Part shown: positions 1 to 11,752 of the stretch, in pieces
How the letters are laid out: each line of letters begins with the position of its first letter
Position numbering within the stretch: the first letter of the stretch is position 1
Source of the DNA: Ryuthela nishihirai
Taxonomy: Eukaryota > Arthropoda > Arachnida > Araneae > Heptathelidae
Direction: 5' to 3'
NCBI GenBank assembly: GCA_038380435.1
Contig: JAWZYU010000011.1
Location: 74,521,501-74,585,500 of the forward strand
DNA: 64,000 nt
Position numbers and translations under genes: made by a program
The notes under the pieces: model-generated
Told to the model about the DNA's origin: nothing
Databases searched by the model: none
The model's input: only the letters and a program-made list of their open reading frames with translations

Positions 1-715
1 TGATGTGACTATAGGTAGGTTAATTCGAACTAACACTCTTAATGTCTATATACGTTTCAGGTGAATGTGAGAGAAATATATTTTCAGCTGTTTGCGATAA
101 CAAAATAATTGATTGGGAGTCGTTCTCCGTGTATGTCACTTTAGAAAAAAAAGATAATGAATCGTTAGGTAGCACAGCATCTGGTTTAACAAGTTTCGTT
201 TCGGACCTGTATTAGCTAGGGTCTATGGGTAATTCCTATTGCAATTAACATTGCTTAGATATAGATAAGGCACTAATTATCTAAAATAAATGAGTGTAGG
301 ATTTAAGTAGGTTAGTGTAGTCAAATGATGGCCAAAACCAGATGCCGTGACAACCGTTTCCTTTTTCCTACGATGTGACTATATGTAGGTTAATTCGAAC
401 TACCACTCGTAATGTCTATACACGTTTTAGGTGAAGTTGATAAAAATATATATTCAGCTGTTTGCGATAAAAAAATAATTGATTCGGAGTCGTTCTGTCA
501 CTTTAGAAATAAAAGATAATGAATCGTTAGGTAGCACAGCATCTGGTTTAACAAGTTTCGTTTCGGACCTGTATTAGCTAGGGTCTATGGGTAACTGCTA
601 TTGCAATTAACATTGCTTAGATATAGATAAGGCAATCATTGTCTGAAATAAATGAGTGGAGGGTTTAGGTAGGTTAGTGTAGTCAAATGATGACCAAAAT
701 CAGATGCCGTGACGA
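1..715. repeat. Direct tandem repeat, ~370-bp unit, two copies
   Basis: The sequence starting at base 2 (gatgtgactata) recurs from base 372 and stays alignable for about 340 bases, with scattered substitutions and a small deletion near 495. Shared landmarks are gtttcggacctgtattagct and the end motif agatgccgtgac. The first copy begins at the window edge, so the array may extend upstream. There is no long open frame. It looks like a satellite or a local duplication of a non-coding repeat. Confidence 0.85.
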
Positions 716-1431
716 GTGTAGTTTTCTCTATAACTATAAACCTCGCTTTCAATTTTATTGATAACGTCTATTACGCTTCCACATCAAATCACTTAACGTG
801 CTTCAACATACTCCAAAGCTTAGGCATACGCGACATAATAGATTTTTCTTCGTTCCCACTGTTATCATAAACTTTTCTCATTTTTTCTATCCAGGGATTT
901 ACGCTTAAACTGTAATAAGCAAAGTATTTCAATAGCCTTTGTTTTCATAACCATAATAATAACTAACATAGTTTAGTAAATTATAAGCATATAATTAATT
1001 TCAATGTAATTCTTCCATTTCCATATTCTTTTCTGAGCATTGGAGTCTTGTGACTTGGAACTTTATTCCATCTGCAACAATGAATTCGCAATGAAGCTAG
1101 AAAATAAAGCAGGGGAAGCCTTTTCTACATCTTTGAAGAGATCCTTTAGTGTCCTGATGCCAAAGAGATAATTCAACATTTCTGAATCCATCTCTCGACC
1201 TAACGCTGCGTACATTTGTTTCAACACTCAATTTCATGTGAATCTTCTGTATTTTCCACATTTGAAGCAAGTCGCAACGAACGAACCGACACCGACAACT
1301 TATTAAGTGTAATAGTGTTGTACAATACGATATTTTGAAATAAATGTATATTTTATTCGTTAAAATGTAGCCTTTTCACTTCCTCAATGTATCTCAGGGT
1401 TGGATACATACTAGGATCTCTTCCGTTGAAG
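716..1431. other. AT-rich stretch without recognised feature
   Basis: I see no coding region, RNA gene or repeat structure here. The sequence is AT-rich with short homopolymers. Confidence 0.5.
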
Positions 1432-1433
1432 TA

Positions 1434-1647
1434 CAGTCGCACAAAAAAATATCCGAACACTATAGTTGATTACAGAATTCAGGAAAAGTATCTGGCAACT
1501 ATTTTATTTAGAAGTTAGTGATCTGGCAAGCTTCGTGTACAATACACGAAGGTTGTCAGATCACTAATTTCTAAAAAAAACTTTGCTACATATTTTTCCT
1601 GATTTCTGTAATCAACCATAGTGTTCGGATATTTTTTTCAGCCACTG
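1434..1647. mobile_element. Foldback MITE of Tc1/mariner type, TA target duplication
   Basis: This 214-bp element is almost entirely palindromic. The left end starts CAGTCGCACAAAAAAATATC and the right end, read on the minus strand, starts CAGTGGCTGAAAAAAATATC. The arms then pair through cgaacacta, ttgattacag and the block around the central hairpin cttcgtgtacaatacacgaag. TA flanks both ends (1432-1433 and 1648-1649), as expected for Tc1/mariner transposition. It has no coding capacity, so it is a non-autonomous derivative. Confidence 0.85.
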
Positions 1648-1649
1648 TA

Positions 1650-3502
1650 CAACACATTCTTGAATTGCAGAACTATTAGCTGTCTTGAACTCGGGTTTTA
1701 TGATAGAAGCACAATTGTTATAATGCAATATGGGATGGCAGAGAGGATATCATAGAAGGAATTTGGGGGAGGCACAGACAAGTCTCTGTGTAGCTACAAG
1801 GTTAGGAAAAGAGCGAATTAAAATGTTTAATCAAATAAATGTACAAAAGGGGTAAAAAAAAAGTATTATTGAATCTAAATCGCATACTGCTACAGATAAA
1901 GACAAAGAATATTAATTCAACACGGGGTGGAAGAAGGAAAAAAAATTGCAAAATTGAGGACAAGAGATCAAGCATATTAGGTATTGAAAGGGCCGAATTC
2001 TGTTTAAAAAAGGTAAATATATTTCGACAGTTTGTATAGTTATTGACCTCTCACTGATAATATTAGAAGCTAGTGCACGTTGGAAAACTTCAAAAAGTTA
2101 CATCACCATGTGGGAAAACCATGCACTGTTGGGCAACCTACTTCAGGCCGCTGCCCATGCGCCCAACCATGAACGAGGAAATAATATTACCTTAACGTCA
2201 CCCGGAGCTACCCATGGCCAGCGGGGGACAGCTGAGCTAAAGGATTTACATTATCGTCTGTTCTTTCGTTCCTTTCTTTGTACTTCGCTTGGTTAAACTT
2301 TCTCCTTAATATATTTTAAACTAAAATAGTGTTTAGATTAAACTTTATGAGAAGTAAATAATCGTGTACTTTTTAAAAAGTAGCACTTTTACATTTAAAT
2401 ACATCGTGATATTTTTTTAATGTACATTTTCACTGATCTTTACGAAAAACAGCATTAAAGCCAGTTTCCGAAATTATTAGTTATTATAGATCCGAATGAA
2501 GCATAATGCACAAAGGACTAAATGGTAAAATGTTAGTTATTGCTCAGATAATGCATTTAGGAGTGCAGTGGCTAAGAAGGTTTAATACTCTTACTGATAA
2601 TTGCAAAACTTCAAATAATAAATTTAATACACAAGCGACCTGCGTCTTTGAATGGCATTATGAAACAGTTCCCTTGGTAATCCCCATGCCTTCCACAAAA
2701 ACTAATAAGGAGCAAAGATTAGTGGAAAAGTAATAAATTTGGTACTTCGAATTAAAATGCAACTGGGGTAGAATTTCCAGTATTTAAACTTTGAACTTTT
2801 TAATACTCAAGTGCATCTTTCTCAAACAAATTGTTTTTACACATAATTTGGATTGCAACGTCTTGAAGATATTAAAAATTATGACTAAAATGGAAATTTG
2901 ATTGCTTATATATAAAAGCAGTTTCGGTCATTGCTTACGAATATCAGTTCCATGTATAATGCTTATCTGTTTGATATTCCAAATCGAGTTATGTCCTGCC
3001 TTGTGGTAGTAAAATATTGAACTGAAGGGTTTGGGGAAAACAACTGACATTGTGATCAATCAGGGTCGAGTGTAGGGGGCATGCCTCCCCCTTTAAAATG
3101 TAGTAAGTCTGATGGAAGCAAAATATTATTAAAATCGTGTATATTTCACATGTATTTCAAGAAAGTTTTTCAAATCCTCTAATCAAATGGGGATGGGAAA
3201 ACTTTATATTGCAATGGAAATCAATTCTCTTGCTTGGACTCTGCCGCCCCTTTCTCCAGATCTCATCTTAGACATGAAAGTTTAATTAATTTTAATGTGA
3301 TTTTTTAATAGACTGAAAACTTTCTCTAAAAAATAACATAGAGTTTTTCCCAAAACAATGAAATGTGCCTATAAATAATTTTATCATTTTTCAATGAATT
3401 GAGCTTTCAATGAATTGAGCTTTTCAAATGAATTGAGCTTTCAAAGATTTTTTAGGGGAAATGCTTTAGCACCCTCCCCACGAATAGGCACCCATAACAG
3501 TC
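1650..3502. other. Intergenic stretch without recognised feature
   Basis: Only short open frames occur here (about 60-75 codons). None has a recognisable domain or supporting context, so none is called. A 13-base phrase (gaattgagctttc) is repeated three times near 3398-3440. Otherwise I see nothing. Confidence 0.4.
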
Positions 3503-3706
3503 TGCCGAGTGGTAACAGTGCTTGGCTACTGATCTAAGGGACCTGGGTTCGAGCCCCGGGTAAGGCATGACTGTTTGTGTTGTTTTTCTGCTGAGGTCCT
3601 GCCATCCTCTCAGACCATCTACTATGCAACATAAACTGACAAGCTTCTGTCAGATCTCTGTGGCAAGCAGCTGCTTGAGGGGGCATTTATATATTTATTT
3701 ATTTGT
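3503..3706 (+). mobile_element. SINE family A, tRNA-like head (copy A1)
   Basis: A tRNA-like head (gccgagtggtaacag as A-box region, ggttcgagccc as B box) is followed by a body with the landmarks ttctgctgagg, gccatcctc, ctgtcagatctctg and gcaagcagctgcttgagg, then an AT-rich tail (atttatttattt). The same body recurs on the minus strand near 34.5, 39.9 and 40.8 kb. The head implies an internal RNA polymerase III promoter. The tail directly abuts a 5'-truncated LINE. It is not a functional tRNA because no acceptor stem can be formed. Confidence 0.8.
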
Positions 3707-5084
3707 TTTTTATGATAAAGGCATGTTTCCTTAGGATTTTTTCAGAGCTATCATTATCCCTATTTGCAAAAAAGGAGATCGTAGTTCTTGTGACAACTAT
3801 AGGGATATCAGCCTACTCTCTGTTCCAGGTAAAGTTCTCTGCATGATTCTCTTTAATAGAACGAAGAATCTGGTTGACAGGCAATTGCATAAAGACCAAT
3901 GTGGATTCAGAAGTGGTAGGGGATGTGTAGGTCAGATATTTTCACTTAGGCAGATTCTTGAGAAATGCTTAGAGTTTTAGAAACCTTTGGTTGCTAGCTT
4001 TGTTGACTTCAAAAAGGCTTTCGACTCTGTTGATCGTCATAATTGGTGGTTGATTGTGAGATCATATGGTAAGTTAGTTAACATAATGAAAGCTCTCTAT
4101 AATAACACTGAGTCGTGTGTGAGAGTTGGTAAGGCTTGCAGCAATTGGTTTAGCATTACTTCTGGTGTTCGACAAGGGTGAATTTTGTCTCCTTTTCTCT
4201 TTAGCTTGGTTATTGATTATGTTATGTGAAATTCACTGCAAGGAAAAGATTTTGGCCTTAAATGGTCTAGAGATGCGAACGTTTCAGATTTAGATTATGC
4301 TGATGATTTAGCTCTTTTGGCAAATGATGTTGATGAGATGAACTCTTTCATTCGAGCTGTTGATGAAACTGGTAGTAGAGTAGGTTTGGTTATAAACAGA
4401 GGGAAAACTAAAGTGATGAAAATTGGTCAGGCAGGCTGTGATTTAGTTATTCTGAATGGTTGCAGTCTTGAGCAGGTATCACAGTTTAATTATCTTGGGA
4501 GCTATGTAACAGATATTGGTGATGTGCGGCATGAGATAAACAGACGAATAGGGAATGTTGTCGCGACTTTTAAGAATCTATGGAGAGTGTGGAGAAATAG
4601 GCGTATACATCTAAAGACTAAAATTAGACTGTATAATAGTTTGGTTCTTTCTAGGGTTAATTATGGTAGTGACCGTGGACGCTTCACAAGAACAAAATCA
4701 CAAGAACTAGATGCTTTCGCAGTATTTTGGGAATTTGTTGGTTCAACTGTGTAACTAATGATGAGGTTAGGCAAAGGAGTTTGCAACCTCATTTAAGCAG
4801 CATATTGTGCAGCGAGAGACTCCGTTGGTTTGTCCATGTTGCCCGTATGAATAATTATAGATTGGTGAATAAGGTTATGAACAGTGTGACTAAAGGCCTC
4901 AGAAAGAGGGTGAGAGCTAGGATGCTGTGGGCAGACAATGTCAAACAGGACCTTATTAGAATTGTTGTGTTGTGGCCAGATGCAACAGCTGTAGCTCAGG
5001 ACAGATATGCTTGGAGAACTAAATTGCACGTTCTGGTTGAACCTTCGTACCCCATGGCTGATTGAGGATGATGAGGATTACAGT
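3707..5084 (+). mobile_element. 5'-truncated RTE-clade (BovB-like) LINE, copy L1
   Basis: This copy begins inside the reverse-transcriptase region and runs to a 3' end marked by gaggatgatgagga, equivalent to the gatgat tails of the other copies at 33.6 and 63.5 kb. Visible protein pieces in several frames include FVDFKKAFDSVDR (motif A), SGVRQG followed by a stop where the other copies have C, and DYADDLALLA (catalytic YADD). The C-terminal region ending in a WRTKLH-type motif resembles BovB/RTE proteins. Frameshifts and stops make it dead. 5' truncation is usual for target-primed insertion. Confidence 0.85.
3987..5065 (+). pseudogene. Reverse-transcriptase fragment of LINE L1
   Basis: The open pieces at 3987-4181, 4317-4754 and 4727-5065 are consecutive parts of one RTE-type polymerase broken by in-frame stops and frame changes. 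The first carries palm motif A. The second begins just after the YADD box. The third carries the C-terminal domain found in other copies. A deletion near 4070 removes a few residues (compare 32.56 kb), and the segment near 4670-4730 is diverged and shortened. No full-length product is possible. Confidence 0.8.
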
Positions 5085-5500
5085 TTGTTACATATTTGTT
5101 GAAGATGGTACAAAAGGAGAAAGGGTTTTACGAAAATGCAATTTCTAAATCACATAATAATGGTTCACTGAAATATACTGCATATCTTAATCTATTAATA
5201 GCATGAGTAACTAATATTCTGTTATACCTAGGGTGTCCAGATTTCACTTAATAAAAACCAGGATATTTAAGTAAGTAATAAAAGCCAGGATATTTAAGCA
5301 TAATAATATCAACCAGGATATTTAAGTAAATATCCAAACATTAGAAAGCTTAAACTAGTACAGTTTAGTTATGATTCCTATTTAATTTAAATGAATTAGT
5401 GTCATTTTCCCTTGGAAGTTGTAAACGCACAGAAAAAAATTAACAAAGGCAGTTGTACATTCAGCAATAATCGTAACGTTTGGCATGGCCCCATGAAAGA
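5085..5500. repeat. AT-rich spacer with a short degenerate repeat
   Basis: Between about 5257 and 5335 the phrase ccaggatatttaag occurs three times at roughly 30-base spacing. The rest is AT-rich with no recognisable gene. Confidence 0.5.
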
Positions 5501-6156
5501 TTATTTTTAGGAGGTTGCTGAACCCAAATTTTTTTAGTGGGGTGTTGAATCAAAATTTTTTAGTGGGTTTCTGAACCTAAGTTCTTTTATGGGTGAGGGA
5601 TGCTGAACCTAAGCTTTTTTATTGGTGAGGGATGCTGAACCTAAGTTCTTTTATGGGTGAGGGATGCTGAACCTAAGTTCTTTTATGGGTGGGGGATGCT
5701 GAACCTAAGTTCTATTATGGGTGGAGGATGCTGAACCTAAGTTCTTTTATGGGTGAGGGATGCTGAACCTAAGTTCTTTTATGGGTGGGGGATGCTGAAC
5801 CTAAGTTCTTTTATGGGTGAGGGATGCTGAACCTAAGTTCTTTTATGGTGAGGGATGCTGAACCTAAGTTCTTTTATGGGTGGGGGATGCTGAACCTAAG
5901 TTCTTTTATGGGTGAGGGATGCTGAACCTAAGTTCTTTTATGGTGAGGGATGCTGAACCTAAGTTCTTTTATGGGTGAGGGATGCTGAACCTAAGTTCTT
6001 TTATGGGTGAGGGATGCTGAATCTAAGTTCTTTTATGGGTGAGGGATGCTGAATCTAAGTTCTTTCATGGGTGAGGGATGCTGAACCTAAGTTCTTTTAT
6101 GGGTGAGGGATGCTGAACCTAAGTTCTTTTATGGGTGAGGGATGCTGAACCTAAGG
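5500..6156. repeat. Minisatellite, 32-bp unit, about 20 copies
   Basis: The unit is gggtgagggatgctgaacct followed by aagttcttttat. Variants include tgggggatg, tggaggatg, ctgaatct, and units with one g missing. The left edge is degenerate (5500-5600) and the right edge is abrupt at ctaaggggtttatgc. The unit is not a multiple of three, so no coding array is maintained. Confidence 0.95.
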
Positions 6157-7423
6157 GGTTTATGCTTAAACAACGCTAGCTCCGCAGGTGGCTCAGAAAA
6201 CAAATATTGTAGAAAATAACTGATATTTTATTTGCTCTCTGATTAGTTTTTGCTTCATGTTTATCTTTTCTTACCATTCAGTAGAACTGGCATTCTACTG
6301 ACTGGCAAGATGTTGGTTATATCCACTGTACAGGTATTTTTAAAATATCGATAGCTAAAGACCATGGGCTTGTCAATTAACAAATCAAAAATGAAAGTAA
6401 GGGAAATTTTATTTCGAGAACCTTCAGTGAATGTGAATCTTTAAAATCAACGTATAATAGTAATGGTCACCTTTCTAAACAAGGAAGCTTATGGTTTCCA
6501 TGGTTACGTGTTTTGTTTCGGTATTAGATATTATTTGTCTGTCTGAAAACAATGTGACTCTAAAATTTATGACTTTTCTTATTTCATTAGACTGAAATCA
6601 CGTAAGAAAATAAATTAAAATTCATTTGTTTCCAGCTGTGAATCCAAGGGGTCCAAGGGGTGTCATCCACCAACCATTTGAGAATGCTTTTAATGATAAT
6701 TGAGCGAAGAAATATTATTATTATTATTATGAATTTCTCGTGCATTTTTTCAGTAATATTTTAAAGATCTCTGTCAAGATTGATTTTATTTATTTGAGAG
6801 ATCTGTTAGCCAAATGTCTTTTCTCGATCTTAATCACACAGTAGTTAAGGTACTCAATAAACCCATCAACTCGGTATCTCTTGGTTAAATAATACGTTTA
6901 ATGAATAGCATTTTACGTTACCTACATACATATTTAATAAGGTCGCAGCTTTAATCCACCGCCCCACCAATAATATCCAGTGACACGCTCCAAGAGCGTT
7001 GACCCGACTTTATTGAAAAGTCTATCAAATATTCTAGCTCCAAGAGCATAGTAAACCATTTTACTTCCGACTCTTTCAGTGGTCAGGAAAGAAGTTGCTT
7101 TTTTTTTAATGTGCTGCACTCCCCATTTACTTTCCGCTGTAAGCACGCAGCAAATCCCGCGTCACGGTGTTACACGATGCGCCGTCAGAGTTCCGCAGAT
7201 CATCTGGGTCACACAACAGTCTCGCCTAATAGAGCATACATCGGAGAGGCAACATGAAAGTCGGGGATAAGGATATTATATTTTGACTTTGGAAGAAGAG
7301 ATCGCATTGTGCTTGGCTTAGACTCTAGAATTGTTTATTATGATTTCGAAAGTTTAGAAGAATACTGCAAACTTAATTTTGAGAATCACCACTGAATGTC
7401 ACTGTTTCAATGGCAAAAATCCA
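6157..7423. other. Intergenic stretch without recognised feature
   Basis: I see no supported gene. A short (att)n run lies near 6715-6730. Confidence 0.4.
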
Positions 7424-7787
7424 GGGGGCGGGAGTGGCTCAGTCGCAGCCAGCCAGGCTCGTAAACTGCAGTTCCTAGTTTCGAGTCCCAGCTGGGTAAA
7501 ACATCCCGCCCTGCAAACGGTCATTAGGGGTTACTGATGGGCTTGGAAACGCTGCTTTCCGTTGGATGGGACGTAAAGCCGTGGCCCAGTGTGAGGAAGA
7601 GTCATACTCTGTGCACATTCAATAACACATTTGATGGCCTTGACAGGAGGCTACCCTCTATCTCCAAACAGCTGTTCAGTGGGTCCCTCCCCCAACCTTC
7701 TTTGAGCCTTCGGGGTCCTTGTAACCTAGACATTTAGTCCATTGTGTTGAAAAAAGTACCGCTGCGAGGTAAAACAATCCAATCCAA
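7424..7787 (+). mobile_element. SINE family B, full-length, diverged copy
   Basis: The element has a tRNA-like head (A box tggctcagtcg, B box region tttcgagtccc), a central core (gatgggcttggaaa, ggacgtaaagccgtggccc, gatggccttgacagg), a C-rich block (gggtccctcccccaacc), and a 3' end that includes aaaaaagtaccgctgcgagg and aaaacaatcc. It matches the copies at 36.6, 49.8, 50.6 and 60.6 kb along its whole length but has more substitutions, so it is an older insertion. Confidence 0.88.
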
Positions 7788-8530
7788 TATACGTACAAAA
7801 TAGCCTTTCGGAAATAACACAACACACTAAATAAGCAATTATCTCCATATGCTTGTTGCAAGCAAGTAAGGTGGTAACAAATACACTTTTTTCTATACCG
7901 ATGCAGAACAAAGTTTTCTAAAAAAATATTTCGAAAAGGTGTTCTGGTGATTTTTCTTTACATCTAGACGCATTCCTTTACAATTCCTATCCAGACACGA
8001 TTTGGTAGTGGTCATAGAGAAACAAATATTATCTACTGAATTATTACAAATAGTTTCAAAATAATTTTATAATGATTCTAAAGGTAGAAATCTCTTATAA
8101 AGCACTAATAAGGGAAACCCATGGAAATATTTCTTACTGTCTTGCAATTAGGTCTATTTTTACTCCCATATTTATTGTAGATTACTGTAAGAACTGGTAT
8201 GATTTAATGTAGCTCTAGAGAGTACTGATTTGCTACTTTGAATCGCAAAAAAATTGCTTTACTAAGAATTTAAAGTAGACACAGATGCGTTACCTCACAT
8301 GTGAAACCTTTTGAAACATCTCTACTATCTTTGTCTTGTTAAACGAAAATTCAGAGGAAGAAATATGGGAAACCTCATTTCTGGAAAGCTTGTCCTTTGG
8401 ATTTCTTTGTAGCCAAGCGGTTATCACGTTTGGCTCCTGATAGTAGTAGCATAAATGAGTGTTCTGAGCCAGTAAATGGGTCCAGAGAATTCTGTGAAAA
8501 TCCATGGGAAAAGTTATGGGGGATGAGGAA
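7788..8530. other. Intergenic stretch without recognised feature
   Basis: The sequence is AT-rich. Short open frames on the minus strand have no recognisable features. Confidence 0.4.
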
Positions 8531-9200
8531 AAAAGTATGTTTTTTGTGAAAATATGTGTGAAAATTAGAAAAAACGGGGGTATTTTTTAGCATGTGAAAA
8601 ACTAATTTAAGTTTTTTTTAAAGATGAGGTTTAAATTAATTTGTGAATTAGTTTAAATGGATTAGTTTGAAATGAGGTGTGTGTATATGAGATAAAATTG
8701 ATGTGGTTTGTTGAGTTATCATACACTTCAGTGGATTATTCGATTGTAAAAAGCCATGTAAATCGGTGTTGTTTTTTGTGAAAATATATGTGAAAATCAG
8801 AAAAAACCGGGATGTTTCATGTGAAAAAAAGGTAATTTAAGTTTTTTGGGCAGACGAGATATTTACTAATTTTCACAAAAATGAGGTGTGTGTGTGAAAG
8901 AGATAAAAAATGATGTGGTTTGTTGAGTTATCATACACTTCACTGGATTATTCGGTTGTAGAAAGCCAGGTAAATCGGAGAATTTGACAAATCGAGACAA
9001 ATCGAGAGTTTTGAGAAATTTGTTTGAAACATATGACAAAATCAACCGGTAAAATGACATTTTCGGGGACGGTGTCTGATGAAAAGATAGACTTTGAATA
9101 TCTGTGAATGTATGAAGAGAGGGTACTAGATGGGGAAAAAATTTTTTTGAAGTGAAAAGTAATTTAGGTTATTTTTTTTAAATAATCGGAAAGAATTTGA
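8530..9200. repeat. Tandem duplication of a ~212-232-bp block with a partial third copy
   Basis: The block starting tgttttttgtgaaaatatg at 8538 recurs at 8770. It shares ggtttgttgagttatcatac and ggattattcg with the first. The spacing is 232 bases at the left and 212 near the right, so the copies differ by indels. A decayed third copy is suggested near 9120-9200 (gaagtgaaaagtaattta). It is non-coding. Confidence 0.75.
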
Positions 9201-9204
9201 AGTG

Positions 9205-9412
9205 AAAAGGGATGCCTTAACTGGCATAGTGGTTAGGCAGCTAGCGACTGTTCCAGCAAGGCCAACTTTGTGTGTTGTGTTAGCTCTAACTAAGGCAGTA
9301 GTCAGCAGTGACTTCGGTCTTAGTAGGGCATGTCCTTGTATGAGAAGGCCTGTATTAAGCTAGGAGTAGCTTCCAGGATTCTTCTCTGTCCTATATGTCG
9401 CAAATCAAAAAA
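9205..9412 (+). mobile_element. Candidate SINE-like insert with tRNA-like 5' end
   Basis: The segment starts with gccttaactggcatagtggt, which resembles a tRNA D-arm/A box. It continues as a GC-richer block in AT-rich surroundings and ends in an A-rich tail (atcaaaaaaaat). No clear B box is visible and there is no second copy in the window, so the call is tentative. Confidence 0.4.
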
Positions 9413-9611
9413 AATGTAGGTTAGAATAATTTTTAACATGTATGAAGTTTTCAAAGAGAGAGAAGAGTTTTATGTTATCGTGCTAAACGGAAATCAGTCT
9501 CGATCTCCACAAAAGAACAACGGGGTCGAGATTTACTTTCATTGAACTAAATGGTTCGAAAAGTTGCACTTCGAACCAGTATTCATTCCGAATATCTTAT
9601 TCGGTTCGATG

Positions 9612-10250
9612 CACGGCCCTTCTCCCTCTGTCCCCTCCTCCCCTATGCCCTCTCTTCCTCTCTCTGTCCCCTCCTCCCCTCTGCCCTCTCTTCCTCTCTC
9701 TCTCCCCTCCTCCCCTCTGCCCCCTTTTCTCTCTCTGTCCCCTCCTTCCTTCTGCCCTCTCTTCCACTCTGTCAGCTCCTCCCCTCTGCCCCCTCTTCCT
9801 CTCTCTGTTCCCTCCTCCCCTCTGCCCTCTCTTCCTCTCTCTCTCCCCTCTTCCCCTATGCCCTCTCTTCATCTCTCTCTCCCCTCCTCCCCTCTGCCCC
9901 TTTTCTCTCTCTGTCACCTCCTTCCCTCTGCCCTCTCTTCCTCTCTCTGTCTCCTCCTCCCCTATGCCCTCTCTTCCTCTCTCTGTCCCCTCCTCCCCTC
10001 TGCCCTCTCTTCCTGTCTCTGTCTCCTCCTCCCCTCTGCCCTCTCTTCCTCTCTCTGTCCCCTCCTCCCCTCTGCACTCTCTTCCTGTCTCTGTCTCCTC
10101 CTCCCCTCTGCCCTCTCTTCCTCTCTCTGTCCCCTCCTCCCCTCTGCACTCTCTTCCTGTCTCTGTCTCCTCCTCCCCTCTGCCCTCTCTTCCTATCTCT
10201 CTCCCTTCCTCCTCTCTGCCATCTCTTCCTCTCTCTCTCCTCCCCCCATA
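9612..10250. repeat. CT-rich minisatellite, 36-bp unit with 72-bp higher-order period
   Basis: The unit is a pyrimidine-only 36-mer (ctctgccctctcttcc then tctctctgtcccctcctccc). From about 9955 to 10190 two variants alternate, one with cctctctctgtcccc and one with cctgtctctgtctcc, giving a 72-bp dimer period. Because 36 is a multiple of three, all frames stay open for hundreds of codons. These are low-complexity artefacts, not genes. Confidence 0.93.
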
Positions 10251-10450
10251 TCCCCCCAAAGAGTTCTCATGTACTCAGATCCTCCCCTCAGATCCCCCAA
10301 AGAGTACTCATGTACTCAGATCCTCCCCCCAGATCCCCAAAGAGTTCTCATGTACTCAGATCCTCCCCAAGATCCCCCAAAGCGTTCTCGTGTACTCAGA
10401 TCCTCCTCCCATATCCCCCCAAAGAGTTCTCATGTACTCAGATCCTACAC
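10250..10450. repeat. Minisatellite, ~41-bp unit, five copies
   Basis: The phrase gttctcatgtactcagatcc starts near 10263 and recurs with spacings of 41, 40, 40 and 42 bases, separated by C-rich linkers (ctccccccagatcccc). It starts where the 36-bp array stops. Confidence 0.9.
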
Positions 10451-10454
10451 CCCA

Positions 10455-10795
10455 GATTCCAATTGTCGTATCTCCCTAGTTGTCATTATCCATCCAATTG
10501 TCGTATCTTTCCAGTTGTCGTATCCATTGAATTGCAATCCACCCAAATGTTGTATCTTCCCAGTTGTCGTATCCATTGTATTGCAATCCACCCAATTGTC
10601 GTATCTTCCCAGTTGTCGTATCCATTGAATTGCAATCCACCCAATTGTTGTATCTTCCCAGTTGTCGTATCCATTGTATTGCAATCCACCCAATTGTCGT
10701 ATCTTCCCAGTTGTCGTATCCATTGAATTGCAATCCACCCAATTGTCGTATCCATTGAATTGCAATCCACCCAATTGTAGTCCACTCAATTGTCA
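10455..10795. repeat. Minisatellite, 49-bp unit with 98-bp alternation
   Basis: The phrase attgcaatccaccca starts at 10531, 10580, 10629, 10678 and 10727 (exactly 49 apart), then at 10759 in a shortened unit. The bases before it alternate between ccattga and ccattgt in successive units, which implies a 98-bp dimer period. The long minus-strand frames here are repeat artefacts. Confidence 0.92.
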
Positions 10796-10799
10796 TAAA

Positions 10800-11627
10800 A
10801 TTGTTCATATGATCAGTGCAGTTGACTCCCACTCAATTATCGTTGACCCATTGCATTACGCTATCATGCGATGGATGAACCTTTCCGTATTCATTCGAAA
10901 TTTCGAACTCAATTTTCTTCTTAAAGCATAAAACATTTTTATTTTTTCAGTGTATAGACAGGTAACAAGATCCCGGAAGGCTGAGAGAATGTTGTGGGAA
11001 GAGGACTGACTGGACAGCTGATAGTTAACAGGACCGGATCCAGAAATAATAAAGGGGGAGAGATCTTAAACACAATCAAATCGAAATAATGTAAAGGATG
11101 GGGGAATGCAAGAGACTGGATTTCCAATGCATCATAACATTCTCCCTCAATTTTTGAGATCTTCCTTAAATATTTCTCGAAAAATGCATGAAATATAAAT
11201 ATGTTTAATAATGTTTGCCTCTGTTACCATTACTAGCATTCTGAAAGTGAGGGGGGGGGCATGCTTCCCCCTAGATCAGGCCCTGGTGATTTAAATCCTC
11301 ATGCTCTTTAAGGCGCACAGGATATGGCTCTCTTGTACACTGAGTCAAGGCTTAAATCCTGATTTATGGACTGCGGCTTTCCCAAGCTATTATTATTCAT
11401 CCCTTGGTTGCCCAGCACACTTGGTTCATGCTCGGGATTGAAATAACCTTTACAGTGTTCAGGTCAGTCTCAGTGGCAATTTAAATACTGAATTTGCTTA
11501 TAACCGTGAAAAATGCAAAATATAATAGAAAAATGGGTTATGGTCGGTAAACAATTCATATCTTGAGCACGAAAATATAGAATAATTCCCAAGTACTTCA
11601 TTAAACGATTATGATATGATATATGCA
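10800..11627. other. Intergenic stretch without recognised feature
   Basis: No gene is supported. A G run (11250-11258) precedes a GC-richer patch. Confidence 0.4.
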
Positions 11628-11752
11628 TATGGCCAAGTAGTTACAGTGCTTGTCTATGGATAAGAGTGACTGGGTTCAAACCACTACTGAAAATTTATTT
11701 TCCTGAGTTCTCGGCTTGCTCAGACTTCTATGGTGTATTAAATTAACTTACT
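11628..11752 (+). mobile_element. Diverged SINE family A copy (A6), tail missing
   Basis: The head has tggccaagtagttacagtgc (compare gccgagtggtaacagtgc in copy A1) and the B box gggttcaaaccac. It continues into ttcctgagttctcggcttgc and ctcagacttctatg, which follow the family A body. The characteristic gctgcttgagg tail is not seen, so this is a 3'-incomplete or strongly diverged copy. Confidence 0.6.

Noticed and set aside
2108..2733. Small frames of 62 and 75 codons
   Set aside because: No domain, no repeat relationship and no splice or promoter evidence.
5500..6156. CRISPR-like regular array
   Set aside because: The units are contiguous 32-mers without unique spacers, and the genome is eukaryotic. 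It is a minisatellite.
9551..10726. Very long open frames on both strands (up to 391 codons)
   Set aside because: They lie in tandem arrays with a 36-bp unit, which keeps all frames open. The peptides are simple Ser/Pro/Leu or Arg/Glu/Gly repeats.
10445..10832. Minus-strand frames encoding a repeated W-I-A-I-Q-W-type peptide
   Set aside because: Produced by the 49-bp minisatellite. Three frames give similar repeats, so there is no coding constraint.
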